Of a stretch of DNA of 40,771 bases, positions 19,938-27,991 are shown in pieces (position 1 is the stretch's first letter; every line of letters begins with the position of its first letter). The notes under the pieces were generated by a model. It had not been told where the DNA came from and did not search any database. It saw only the letters and a program-made list of their open reading frames with translations. Both the position numbers and the translations under genes were made by a program. The stretch spans positions 1 to 40,771 of the forward strand of contig JARLGQ010000185.1 in the NCBI GenBank assembly GCA_031292675.1, written 5' to 3'. Source of the DNA: Acidimicrobiales bacterium. Lineage in GTDB: Bacteria; Actinomycetota; Acidimicrobiia; Acidimicrobiales; UBA8190.

Positions 19938-21041
19938 TCAGCAGATACGCGGCAGCGGGTCGCCCACGAGCATGTCCACGATGCGGGTACCGCCGAATGC
20001 GGTGACGAGCACGACCAGACCGGGCGGCTCGGCTCGAATCTCGCCGATCTGCACCGCGCCACGCCCCAAGGGGTGGTCCCGAAGCGCACCGAGCGCGTCG
20101 GCTGCTTCCCCGGCCGGGACGACGGCGACGAACTTCCCCTCGTTGGCCACGTAGAGGAGGTCGATGCCGAGCAGCTCGCACGCCGCCGCCACCGGTGGCC
20201 GGACGGGAAGCGCCGCCTCGTCCAGCACGACCGTGAGGTTGCAATCCCGGACCAGTTCGTTGCAGACCGTGCCGACCCCGCCGCGGGTGGCGTCGCGGAG
20301 CCACCGGGTCGACGGCGCCGCCGCCAACAGGCACTCCATGAGCTCGTGGAGAGGGGCGGTGTCCGAGACGATGTCGGCCTCGAGTGCGAGGTCTCCGCGG
20401 GCGAGCATGACCGCGGTGCCGTGGTCACCGATGGTCCCCGACGAGATCACGGCATCCCCTTCGGCAACCTTCGCCGCCGAAAGCTGGCGCCCGGCAGGGA
20501 TGGCGGCGACACCGGAGGTGGAGATGTACATGCCGTCGGCGGCGCCGTGCTCGACGACCTTGGTGTCGCCCGTCACGATGTCGATCCCGGCGGCCGCGGC
20601 CGCGTCGGCCATGTCGGCGACGATCTCCCGCAGCGAGTCGATCGGGAAGCCCTCCTCCAAGACGAAGGCGGCCGACAGGGCCAGGGGCCTGCCGCCCATC
20701 ATGGCCAAGTCGTTGATGGTGCCGTGCACGGCGAGATGGCCGGCTGAGCCGCCGGGGAACCGCAGCGGCTTGACGACGAACGAATCCGTGCTGAACGCCA
20801 GGCGCTCACCCGAGGGGAGCGTGAGGACGGCAGCGTCGGTTGACATGCGCAGGAGCTCGTTGGAGAACGCGGGCATGAAGACGGCGTCCAGCAACGCCGC
20901 CGAGGCCTTGCCGCCGGCCCCGTGCGCGAGTGTGACAACCTCGTCGAGCAGGCGGGGCCGCCTCCGGCGGAACGCTTCGATGCGCTCGAAGACCGCCGCC
21001 TCTCGGCCCGAAGCGGCCAGGTTCTGTACCAGGTCGGTCAC
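19938..21041 (-). CDS. hypE: hydrogenase maturation protein HypE
   Basis: 367-residue HypE, which dehydrates the thiocarbamate made by HypF into thiocyanate on its C-terminal cysteine, giving the CN ligands of the [NiFe] centre. The C-terminus is the diagnostic PRIC with the terminal Cys. Other marks are VTLAHGAGGKAS, HGTINDLAMMGG, the ATP region DIVTGDTKVVE and RDATRGGVGTVCNEL, in AIR-synthase-like order. The GTG at 21041 follows AAGGGA and overlaps the stop of the upstream SIS gene by GTGA, so it is translationally coupled. It is the last gene of the hyp operon inside the window and is convergent with the antiporter. Confidence 0.93.
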   Translation of the reverse strand: MTDLVQNLAASGREAAVFERIEAFRRRRPRLLDEVVTLAHGAGGKASAALLDAVFMPAFSNELLRMSTDAAVLTLPSGERLAFSTDSFVVKPLRFPGGSAGHLAVHGTINDLAMMGGRPLALSAAFVLEEGFPIDSLREIVADMADAAAAAGIDIVTGDTKVVEHGAADGMYISTSGVAAIPAGRQLSAAKVAEGDAVISSGTIGDHGTAVMLARGDLALEADIVSDTAPLHELMECLLAAAPSTRWLRDATRGGVGTVCNELVRDCNLTVVLDEAALPVRPPVAAACELLGIDLLYVANEGKFVAVVPAGEAADALGALRDHPLGRGAVQIGEIRAEPPGLVVLVTAFGGTRIVDMLVGDPLPRIC

Positions 21042-21697
21042 GCGCTGATCCCTTCGTCCATGCACCGTTGCACCGTGGCCCACAGCTGCATCAGCAGGGC
21101 GCTTTGCGTCTCCTGGACGCGGTGGACGCTGTCCGACTGCACCACCAGGCAGTACTCGACGGCATCGCTCACCGCTATCGCCCCGCCGTCGTATCCGCAC
21201 AACCCGACGGTGAGGATCCCTCGGCGCGCCGCCTCCTCCAAGGCCCGTAGGACGTTGACCGAGTCCCCGCTGGTCGAGAACCCGACGACGACGTCCTCGG
21301 CGTGGCCGTAGGCGATGATCTGCCGTGAGAAGGCCAGCTCGAAGCCCACGTCGTTGGCCAGGGCGCTGAGCACCGCCGTGTCGTCCACGAGCGACATCGC
21401 CGGCAGGGGGCGGCCCGCGGGCGGATTCCGGAACAGCGCCACCGCGCCCTCGGCGTCCGTGGCACTGCCCCCGTTGCCGAAGCACAGGAGCCGACCGCCA
21501 CCACCCAGACGTTGCGCCACGGCCTGGCCCGCCTGCACCACGCGTGCTTCGCAGCGCTCGAGCGTGGCGCTCCGCAGCGCCCTGCTGTCGGCCATCTTCG
21601 CCTGGGCCGAGGCGGCCAGGTCGTGCACCAGGGCCGGGGCGTCGCGCTCCTCGGACTCGATGAACGGGTAGAGGAAGCCGGTCGGGTCCCTGGTCAC
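21038..21697 (-). CDS. SIS-domain protein, phosphoheptose isomerase (GmhA)-like
   Basis: 219-residue SIS (sugar isomerase) domain protein. The signature LLCFGNGGSATDAEG and the later VVVGFSTSGDSVNVLRALE form the phosphosugar-binding loops seen in sedoheptulose-7-phosphate isomerases. Its place inside a hyp operon, coupled on both sides by GTGA overlaps (21697-21694 with the SIS-HypC gene, 21041-21038 with hypE), is not explained by LPS heptose synthesis in an actinobacterium. SIS proteins are recorded near actinobacterial group 1h hydrogenase genes, so a maturation or regulatory role is more likely (inference). The start GTG was chosen by the overlap; the frame runs further upstream without family similarity. 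Confidence 0.85.
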   Translation of the reverse strand: MTRDPTGFLYPFIESEERDAPALVHDLAASAQAKMADSRALRSATLERCEARVVQAGQAVAQRLGGGGRLLCFGNGGSATDAEGAVALFRNPPAGRPLPAMSLVDDTAVLSALANDVGFELAFSRQIIAYGHAEDVVVGFSTSGDSVNVLRALEEAARRGILTVGLCGYDGGAIAVSDAVEYCLVVQSDSVHRVQETQSALLMQLWATVQRCMDEGISA

Positions 21698-22416
21698 GGC
21701 CCCGTCCCCGAAAGCGTGGTGATCGCCACCCCGGCGTGTGCCAGGACCAGGTCCCCGGGCAGCACCGGCGCCACCAAGCTGACGTCGAGGGTCTCGGTAA
21801 CCCCGCCCACGACAACTTCGGCGGTTCCGTCGGCGCGCACCGTCCGGACCTCGGCCACCCGCCCCTCGTCGGCGCAGGTCACACACACCTGCTCCGTGCA
21901 TTCCGGCTCGGCGTCGACGAGCCCGGGGTGCTCGAACACCACGTGGGTCAGTTCCCACAGCAGGTGGTACAGGAGCACGATGTCACCGGAGTAGGCCGCG
22001 TCGGGGGTCTGACGCCAGGCCACGTGCTCGGCGAGCCCCGATGCCGGGGGGGCGCCCGCCCCCAGCCACAGCCGGGTCAGGCCCCAGGCCTCGGATCGCC
22101 GCAACAAGTCGACCGTGCCGTGGTCGTCGGCCGAGCTCACGGCCAGGAGCACGTCACCGGGGCGCGACAGGAGGCGCAGCGCGCCGCGGAGGTCGGGTCC
22201 CCCGAGGTGCACGGCAGGGAGCGCCCGCTTGCCCACGACGACCGGGTGGACGAACTCGACCGCCACATGTCGGCCGTGTGCCGGCCACTGCGGCGCCACG
22301 CACCACATCACCGCTCCGGCCGCGAACCGGCGGGCCAGCGTCAGTGAGGCCGAGGCGAGCTCGAGCGCCGTCGAAGCGTCCTCGACCGATCGCTGTGCGT
22401 CCTCAGCTTCCATCAT
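21694..22416 (-). CDS. SIS-like / HypC fusion protein (hydrogenase maturation)
   Basis: 240-residue fusion. Residues 1 to about 165 look like a degenerate SIS fold (GDVLLAVSSADDHGTVDLLR, AWGLTRLWLGAG), without the clear GNGGS loop of its neighbour. Residues about 170-240 are a HypC/HupF-type OB-fold chaperone (EQVCVTCADEGRVAEV, LVAPVLPGDLVLAHAGVAIT). In ordinary HypC the essential Cys is residue 2, whereas here the domain is internal with a CVTC pair. A second, canonical HypC is encoded in the same operon. The ATG at 22416 overlaps the hypF stop by 14 nt with GAGGGGG just upstream. It probably carries the Fe(CN)2CO unit or holds the large subunit; the role of the SIS part is unknown. Confidence 0.78.
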   Translation of the reverse strand: MMEAEDAQRSVEDASTALELASASLTLARRFAAGAVMWCVAPQWPAHGRHVAVEFVHPVVVGKRALPAVHLGGPDLRGALRLLSRPGDVLLAVSSADDHGTVDLLRRSEAWGLTRLWLGAGAPPASGLAEHVAWRQTPDAAYSGDIVLLYHLLWELTHVVFEHPGLVDAEPECTEQVCVTCADEGRVAEVRTVRADGTAEVVVGGVTETLDVSLVAPVLPGDLVLAHAGVAITTLSGTGP

Positions 22417-24730
22417 GCCCCCTCAGAGCCCGATGGCTCGCCACTGCGACCTGGCCCAGAGCCAGTCCCCCGTCGTTGGGGGGCACGGCCCGGTGTGTGA
22501 GCGTCTGCAGGCGACGGGCCGACAGCTCGGTGCGCACCAGGTCCACGAGGAGGATGTTTTGGAACACTCCCCCGCTGAGCGCGACCTGATCGATACCGGT
22601 GTCCGCCCTGATCCGGTCGGCCACGTCGCCCACCACACGGGCCAGGGCGAGGTGGAACCCCGCCGCCATGGCACCCACGGGATGGCCACGGCGCCGGTCG
22701 GCGACGAGGGAGCACAACACCGGGGCGGCATCGATCTCGTCGCCCCTCACCTCGAAACGGTAGCGACGGGCCTCGTCGAGATGGGCAGCCGCCATCGTCT
22801 CGAGCTCGATGGCGGCCTGGGCCTCGTACGAGACGGTGTGGCGCACTCCGAGAAGGGAGCTGACGGCGTCGAAGAGCCGGCCCATGCTCGAGCTGCGCAC
22901 GCAGTAGAGGCCTCGCTGGAGCTGGCGCTCCACCACGGCCCGTTCCTCGGCCGTGGCCGTCCGGACCGGCGCCAGGTCCCCCGTCCACGGGATCCCAGCC
23001 GCGAACAGATGGGCCAGGGCGCTGCGATAGGGCCTGCGGACGGTGCTGTCGCCGCCGGGCATCAACACGTAGCGCAGATGGGCGAGTCGTTCGAAGGCGC
23101 CATAGCCGGCCAGGAGCACCTCCCCACCCCAGATGGCCGCGTCGGTGCCGTAACCGGTGCCGTCGAAGGCGAAGCCGATCACGCGCTCGTCGACACCCAC
23201 GGCGTGTTCCACCATGACCGCAGCGATGTGGGCATGGTGGTGCTGCACGAGCTCGACCCCCTGCACCGCCTGCTGTTGGGCCCACCGGCGCGTCTGGTAC
23301 CCCGGGTGGAGGTCGGCCACCAGACGACGGACCTCGACGCCGTGGACATCGGCGAACTGCCGGGTGGAACGCTCGAAGGCCGAAAGCGTCTCGACGCTGC
23401 CCATGTCCCCGATGTGCTGGCTCATCCAGGCTTCTCGTCCCGTGGCGAGGCAGAACGTGTTCTTGAGCTCCCCCCCCGTGGCGAGCACCGGCACCGCCTC
23501 GAAGGGCAGGCGCACCGGGAGGGGCGCGTACCCCCGCGACCTGCGGATGGGCAGCTCCTGGCCACCTTGGGCCCGGACCACCGAATCGTCGCACGGTACG
23601 TGGATGGGCCGGTCGTGGACCAACCAGGCGTCGGCGATGCCGCCCAAGCGGCGACGAGCGTCCTCGTCCTCGTAACACAGCGGCTCGTCGCTCAGGTTGC
23701 CGCTCGTCATGACGAGGACGTCGGGCACCGGGCCCGGGTGGGCGGGAACGGACCGGAAGAGCAGATGATGCAGCGGCGTGTACGGGAGGACGACCCCCAC
23801 GTGGGGGCTGAGGGGCGCCACGTTGGGCGCCAGCGGGCTGTCGGGACGCCGGTGCAGCAACACGATGGGCGCTTGCGCGCTGAGCAGCAGCGACGACTCG
23901 TGCTCGTCGGTGAACGCCAACCTCCGGGCGCCGTCGAGGTCCCGGACCATCACGGCCAAGGGTTTGTGGGGCCGATCCTTGCGGCGACGCAGCTCGTCGA
24001 CGGCGGCGGCCGAGGTGGCGTCGCAGGCCAGGTGGTACCCGCCCAGACCCTTCACGGCCACGATCCCACCACCGGTGAGCGCCTCCTGGGCGGCGGCCAG
24101 CGCCGCGCCGGCCTCGTCCACAGTGCCGGTCGGGCCCTCGAACCACAACCGCGGGCCGCAGTCGGCACAGGCCACCGGCTGGGCGTGGAAGCGCCGGTTC
24201 GTCGGATCGTGGTATTCGCGGGCGCACTCGTCGCACAGGGCGAAGCCGCGCATGGTCGTGTTGGGCCGATCGTAGGGAAGGGTGGTGGTGATGGTGAACC
24301 GGGGACCGCAATTCGTGCAGTTGATGAATGGGTACCGGAAGCGCCGGTCATCGGGGTCGAGCAGCTCGGCCAGGCAGTCCCCGCACACGGCCACGTCGGG
24401 GGCCACCGAGGTCCGGACCGCGCCCTGCGCGTGGCTCTCGACGATGGCGAAGCCCTGTTCCTCCCGGGCCGGGATGGTCGTGGACCGGACGTGGCGGATC
24501 TGGGCCAGCGCCGGCGCGTCGCGGACCAGGCGGACCTCGAAGGACTCGAGCAGCGTGGCAGCGCCCTCGACCTCGACGAAGACCCCCTCGGTGTCGTTGC
24601 CGACACAACCTGCCAACCCGAGCTCGGTCGCCAAACGGTGCACGAACGGCCTGAACCCGACCCCCTGGACCACGCCTGCGACTCGGATCCGATGACGCAG
24701 GGTCGGGTCCGAGACGGCCAACGTGCTCAT
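22403..24730 (-). CDS. hypF: carbamoyltransferase HypF
   Basis: 775-residue HypF, which turns carbamoyl phosphate and ATP into the carbamoyl group passed to HypE. Domains in order: acylphosphatase (GVVQGVGFRPFVHRLA near residue 20), two zinc-finger pairs (CGDCLAELLD with CTNCGPRFT, then CDECAREYHDP with CADCGPR), a YrdC-like domain (GGIVAVKGLGGYHLACDATS, KPLAVMVRD) and a Kae1-like carbamoyltransferase domain (VQHHHAHIAAVMVEH metal motif, ALSGGVFQN). The length is standard. The ATG at 24730 overlaps the hypD stop by ATGA. No defect is visible. Confidence 0.95.
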   Translation of the reverse strand: MSTLAVSDPTLRHRIRVAGVVQGVGFRPFVHRLATELGLAGCVGNDTEGVFVEVEGAATLLESFEVRLVRDAPALAQIRHVRSTTIPAREEQGFAIVESHAQGAVRTSVAPDVAVCGDCLAELLDPDDRRFRYPFINCTNCGPRFTITTTLPYDRPNTTMRGFALCDECAREYHDPTNRRFHAQPVACADCGPRLWFEGPTGTVDEAGAALAAAQEALTGGGIVAVKGLGGYHLACDATSAAAVDELRRRKDRPHKPLAVMVRDLDGARRLAFTDEHESSLLLSAQAPIVLLHRRPDSPLAPNVAPLSPHVGVVLPYTPLHHLLFRSVPAHPGPVPDVLVMTSGNLSDEPLCYEDEDARRRLGGIADAWLVHDRPIHVPCDDSVVRAQGGQELPIRRSRGYAPLPVRLPFEAVPVLATGGELKNTFCLATGREAWMSQHIGDMGSVETLSAFERSTRQFADVHGVEVRRLVADLHPGYQTRRWAQQQAVQGVELVQHHHAHIAAVMVEHAVGVDERVIGFAFDGTGYGTDAAIWGGEVLLAGYGAFERLAHLRYVLMPGGDSTVRRPYRSALAHLFAAGIPWTGDLAPVRTATAEERAVVERQLQRGLYCVRSSSMGRLFDAVSSLLGVRHTVSYEAQAAIELETMAAAHLDEARRYRFEVRGDEIDAAPVLCSLVADRRRGHPVGAMAAGFHLALARVVGDVADRIRADTGIDQVALSGGVFQNILLVDLVRTELSARRLQTLTHRAVPPNDGGLALGQVAVASHRALRGHDGS

Positions 24731-25866
24731 GCGCCCAGCACACTCCCGCGACCCAGGGTCACCGCTGCCTCCCGGTGCATCCGTCCGAAGTTGTAGTAGG
24801 CGGCACAGGCACCTTCGGAGGAGACCATACAGGTGCCGATCGGCGTCTCTGGGGTGCAGGCGGTTCCGAACACCTTGCACTCCCATGGCTTGATGACGCC
24901 CTTCAACACCTCGCCGCACTGGCACGCCTTGGGATCCGCCACCCGCACCCCGGGGATGGGGTATCGCACCTCGGCATCGAACGGGGCGAATTCCGGGCGC
25001 AGCTTCAGCGCGCTCTGGGAGATGAAGCCCAGCCCCCGCCACTCGAAATGCGGCCGGAGCTCGAAGACCTCGTCCAGGACAGCCAGGGCCCTCGGATTGC
25101 CGTCCTCGCGCACCACCCGGGAGTACTGGTTCTCGACCTCGCACCGGCCTTCGCGGATCTGGGTGAGCAGCATGGCGATGGCGTGCAGGATGTCGAGCGG
25201 TTCGAACCCCGCCGTCACGAGAGGCTTCCCGTACCGGGACGGCACGAACCGGTACGGCCGCTGACCCACGACGGTGGACACGTGCCCGGGGCCGAGGAAA
25301 CCGTCCAGGCGGAGGTCGGGCGACTCGAGGATGGCGCGCAGCGGCGGCACGATCGTGACGTGATTGGAGAACACGCTGAAGTTGTCCACCTGGCGGGCCC
25401 TGGCCTGAAGGAGGGTGAGCGCGGTCGACGGAGCCGTGGTCTCGAATCCCACGGCGAAGAACACCACCTGCCGGTCGGGACTCTCCATGGCGATGCGCAG
25501 GGCGTCCAGTGGCGAGTAGACGAGGCGGACATCGGCCCCTTCGGCCTTGGCCTTCAGGAGGTTGCCCCGGCTGCCGGGGACCCGCATCATGTCGCCGAAG
25601 GACGTGAAGGTCACCCCCGGCTCCTTCGCCACCGAGATGGCGTCGTCCACACGTCCCATGGGGATGACACACACCGGACACCCCGGCCCGTGCACCAATT
25701 CCACAGACGCCGGGAGGACGTGCTCGATGCCGTGGCGGTAGATGGTGTGGGTGTGGCCCCCGCACACCTCCATGAACTTGAATTCGTCGTCGCCGGCCAG
25801 CGCCGTGATCTGCGCGAGCAGAGCACGCGCCGCCACCGGATCGCGGTACTCCTCGACGAATCGCAT
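24727..25866 (-). CDS. hypD: hydrogenase formation protein HypD
   Basis: 379-residue HypD, the [4Fe-4S] scaffold on which, with HypC, the Fe(CN)2CO moiety is assembled. Motifs: EVCGGHTHTIYRHG, the redox motif HGPGCPVCVIPMG, FFAVGFETTAP, and the C-terminal cysteine set ACQCGEVLKG, CKVFGTAC and GTCMVSSEGAC. Length and motif order are standard. The ATG at 25866 lies 8 bp after the 54-codon ORF, and the stop overlaps hypF by ATGA. Confidence 0.95.
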   Translation of the reverse strand: MRFVEEYRDPVAARALLAQITALAGDDEFKFMEVCGGHTHTIYRHGIEHVLPASVELVHGPGCPVCVIPMGRVDDAISVAKEPGVTFTSFGDMMRVPGSRGNLLKAKAEGADVRLVYSPLDALRIAMESPDRQVVFFAVGFETTAPSTALTLLQARARQVDNFSVFSNHVTIVPPLRAILESPDLRLDGFLGPGHVSTVVGQRPYRFVPSRYGKPLVTAGFEPLDILHAIAMLLTQIREGRCEVENQYSRVVREDGNPRALAVLDEVFELRPHFEWRGLGFISQSALKLRPEFAPFDAEVRYPIPGVRVADPKACQCGEVLKGVIKPWECKVFGTACTPETPIGTCMVSSEGACAAYYNFGRMHREAAVTLGRGSVLGA

Positions 25867-25874
25867 GGGCGGGC

Positions 25875-26039
25875 CTACGCGGCGGAGTGCAGCCGGGAAC
25901 GGGCCACGGAATCCCCCGCGGTCCCCGCGGAGATGTCACTGCCCCGGCGCACGGAACCGCGACCGGGCGAGAACCCGCCCGCCACGAGGCCTTTGACCTC
26001 GTCCGAGGTGCAGATGACCACAGCGATGATGGTCCCCAT
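25875..26039 (-). CDS. 54-aa unrecognised protein inside the hyp operon
   Basis: A 54-codon gene between hypC and hypD. It begins MGTIIAVVICTSDEVKGLVA, then GGFSPGRGSVRRG, and ends in a basic Ser/Ala-rich tail. There is one cysteine (C10) and a short hydrophobic N-terminal strand; it is too short for a clear membrane helix or signal peptide. The ribosome site AGGAGGAGG ending about 5 nt before the ATG is one of the strongest in the window. The start is 1 nt after the hypC stop and the stop is 8 bp before hypD, so it is embedded in the operon and surely translated with it. I do not recognise the family. A role in cofactor assembly or a hydrogenase accessory part is only inference. Confidence 0.7.
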   Translation of the reverse strand: MGTIIAVVICTSDEVKGLVAGGFSPGRGSVRRGSDISAGTAGDSVARSRLHSAA

Positions 26040-26040
26040 C

Positions 26041-26331
26041 TCATCCTCCTCCTGTATCGCTCGTGATCTTCGACGACCGGAACGCCTCGAGCTCCTCGCC
26101 GTAGGCCCTTCCCATGAGCTGCAGGGAGGCGAGAGCGAGGTTGGCCTCCTCCTCGTCGATCTTCGACATGGCGAACCCGACGTGGACGAGGACCCAATTG
26201 CCGGGCTCCAGGTGCTCGTCCTCGAGCAACCCGATGCTGATGATGCGGGTCACCCCGGACACGTCGACCCGGGCCAGGTGCTCATCGGCGTCCACGAACT
26301 CGACCAGCTGGCCGGGAATGCCTAGGCACAT
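26041..26331 (-). CDS. hypC: hydrogenase maturation chaperone HypC
   Basis: 96-residue HypC beginning MCLGIPGQLVEF, with the essential Cys2 that coordinates the iron fragment together with HypD. The OB-fold body includes RIISIGLLEDEHLEPGNWVL and VHVGFAMSKIDEEEA, the conserved HypC end. The ATG at 26331 was chosen by Met-Cys and by GAGGAGG about 8 nt upstream; a longer frame upstream has no similarity. It lies 13 bp after the hypA end. The C-terminal 20 residues extend past the usual core. Confidence 0.93.
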   Translation of the reverse strand: MCLGIPGQLVEFVDADEHLARVDVSGVTRIISIGLLEDEHLEPGNWVLVHVGFAMSKIDEEEANLALASLQLMGRAYGEELEAFRSSKITSDTGGG

Positions 26332-26344
26332 GTCGGTGGCCTCC

Positions 26345-26598
26345 TCACCCTCGATACTCGATCGACTCGAGCAAGAGCTCATCGCCCCCTCCGAGGTCCA
26401 TGTCTAGCGAACCGCAAGCCGGACAGGCCACGGGCACGTCCTCGCACTGCCAGTCCCCCTCGCATCCGAGGCAGTGCGCAACCATCGGGACGAGCACCGA
26501 TTCCACGGCGGCGTTCACGGCGACGGTCCCCATGACGGCAAGGACGAATGAGCGGTCGAAGGCGTCGGCATGGACTTGATGGAGACGAGCTCGTGCAC
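26345..26598 (-). pseudogene. hypA: hypA with an internal deletion and frameshift
   Basis: Nickel metallochaperone HypA delivers Ni to the hydrogenase large subunit. The GTG at 26598 has an AAGGAGG site and encodes M-H-E-L, the Ni-binding start of HypA, but that frame then turns non-homologous (SIKSMPTPSTAH) and stops near 26515. The conserved rest lies in another frame: ADAFDRSFVLAVMGTVAV, then the zinc site HCLGCEGDWQC and VACPACGS, then GGGDELLLESIEY. From start to stop is 254 nt, not a multiple of 3 and about 30 codons short of the usual 110-115 residues. The C-terminal frame has no start codon until the ATG at 26533, which would give 62 residues with the zinc site but without MHE. Seen directly: broken frame. 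Inferred: deletion, real or an assembly fault. Confidence 0.65.
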
Positions 26599-26600
26599 GA

Positions 26601-27116
26601 CTATGCCTCCTTCGCGGCGACGATCTCCACGCGCACGGTCACTTCGGGCTGGACCTTCAACATCAGCACTCGCGGTGGCTCCATCCCGTATTCCCGAACG
26701 TCGAAGCGCGACTCCCCGGCGAGCCTGATCGTCTGGTCGTCCAGGGCACGGATCGTCATCTCGTCCTCGTGATGACGGGTCACACCCCTGAAGGCGATCT
26801 CTCCACTCACCTTGTAGGTCCCGTCCGCCCCGCTTGGTTCCAGACTCGTGAGGACTCCGTCGATGGTGGGGTACTTTCGCGCTTCGATGCGCTTGTGCAT
26901 CTCGTGCTCCTCCATACGGTTGTCCGACTTCAGACGCGATACCGCCAGCGACAGCTTCCCGACGGGCTTCGTGCTCAGATCCACTGATCCGTCCGGGTCG
27001 AGCTCGATCTCGATGAACCCTTCGAGACCGTCGGTGCCGGAGTGGATGGGATGGACACTGGACCGGGCCTCTATCCACACCTGGGAGCGCTCGGGGACGA
27101 TGCCGAAGCGGGCCAT
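26601..27116 (-). CDS. YceI-family protein (cytoplasmic, hydrogenase-associated)
   Basis: 171-residue YceI-like lipocalin-fold protein. It begins MARFGIVPERSQVWIEARSS and contains the family strands SDNRMEEHEMHKRIEARKYP and FRGVTRHHEDEMTI. Most YceI proteins are exported, but this one has no signal peptide, so it should be cytoplasmic; signal-less YceI proteins of this type are found beside actinobacterial hyp genes. It is the first gene of the operon, with its stop 2 nt before the hypA GTG. The promoter should lie in the 167-bp gap up to 27283. The ATG at 27116 was preferred over a GTG at 27146 because similarity begins there. Ligand unknown (isoprenoid-like lipid by family). Confidence 0.85.
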   Translation of the reverse strand: MARFGIVPERSQVWIEARSSVHPIHSGTDGLEGFIEIELDPDGSVDLSTKPVGKLSLAVSRLKSDNRMEEHEMHKRIEARKYPTIDGVLTSLEPSGADGTYKVSGEIAFRGVTRHHEDEMTIRALDDQTIRLAGESRFDVREYGMEPPRVLMLKVQPEVTVRVEIVAAKEA

Positions 27117-27283
27117 CGGCCCTAGATCCCCATGGTGACGCGACAACGGAGGACGATCAGAGATCGTACCGACTCGCCGTTTCGCCGCCCCGAGCGTGTG
27201 CGCTTCGCCTTCATGTCACATGGGGCGCATGTTGCGGTACCGGGCCATGTCGGACAGGGACTTCAGCGGGAAGCGACCACCGC

Positions 27284-27991
27284 TCACAACAGCGGCCCGG
27301 TTGCCCGCAACGAGCCGATACCGAGGCTGCCTGTGCCTTCCAAGGCTCCGCCCGGCTTCCGGGCCGACGCGGCCAGCGGGTTGAGCTCGGGTGGACCGAT
27401 CCTCGTCAGCGTGTTGCGGTCGATGTGGCTGAACGGTTCGTCCCGACCGGGGATCTGCAGCACCCCTTCCTCTTCGTAGGACCACGTCCCGTCACCGTTG
27501 ACCGTCACGTGGATCCGGTAGCTGAGAGTGCGGAACGCCTCGTCAAGGAAGGGGTTGGACAAGATGCCGTGGACCTCGGAACCAACCGTCGCCGTGAGCT
27601 CGAACTCGGTGGCGTCGGGGGCAGCGGGACCCGAAGCCAGGAGCACCTGGGCACGAGGGATCCCGAGCGTGAGGGTCACCGCCCCGGCGGCGGGCTCGAA
27701 GAGCCAGTACCCCACTTGGTCGTGGAAGGTCTCCGCCTCACCGGGCTTGGTGATGTGGGTGTGGTACCTCAGGCCGTAGAAGAGCTGGGGACCGTTGGTC
27801 TGGCGGTCGATCGGGTGCAATTCGTAGTGCTCGACGAAGGTGTTCTCCTCGGTCCCCTCGACGACGGGATGCTGGTCGGAGCCCTTGGTCCCCTCCCACA
27901 CACCGGCCATCGGGCGCAGAGGCCCGAGATTCGCCAACGTGTCGGGATCGCCGTCAGGCTCGGTGTAGATGTCGGGTCCGTACACGGTCAC
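27284..27991 (-). CDS. heme-binding beta-barrel (nitrobindin/FABP-like) protein
   Basis: 235-residue soluble protein of the nitrobindin/THAP4-like beta-barrel family, a ten-stranded barrel that binds ferric heme. It shows the leading LRPMAGVWEGTKGSDQHP, then FYGLRYHTHITKPG, DQVGYWLFEPAAGAVTLTLG and a strand-rich remainder with RTLSYRIHVTVNGDGTWSYE. The C-terminal 30 residues are Gly/Ala-rich and probably disordered. The GTG at 27991 follows GAGGGTGG. The heme-ligand His cannot be fixed from sequence alone. It lies directly upstream of the hyp operon in the same direction across a 167-bp gap, probably as its own unit. Confidence 0.8.
   Translation of the reverse strand: MTVYGPDIYTEPDGDPDTLANLGPLRPMAGVWEGTKGSDQHPVVEGTEENTFVEHYELHPIDRQTNGPQLFYGLRYHTHITKPGEAETFHDQVGYWLFEPAAGAVTLTLGIPRAQVLLASGPAAPDATEFELTATVGSEVHGILSNPFLDEAFRTLSYRIHVTVNGDGTWSYEEEGVLQIPGRDEPFSHIDRNTLTRIGPPELNPLAASARKPGGALEGTGSLGIGSLRATGPLL

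Noticed and set aside
22115-24796. 893-codon plus-strand open frame antisense to hypF
   Set aside because: It has no family-like composition (Arg/His/Gly/Gln-rich), lies wholly over hypF, and is the usual stop-poor shadow in GC-rich DNA.
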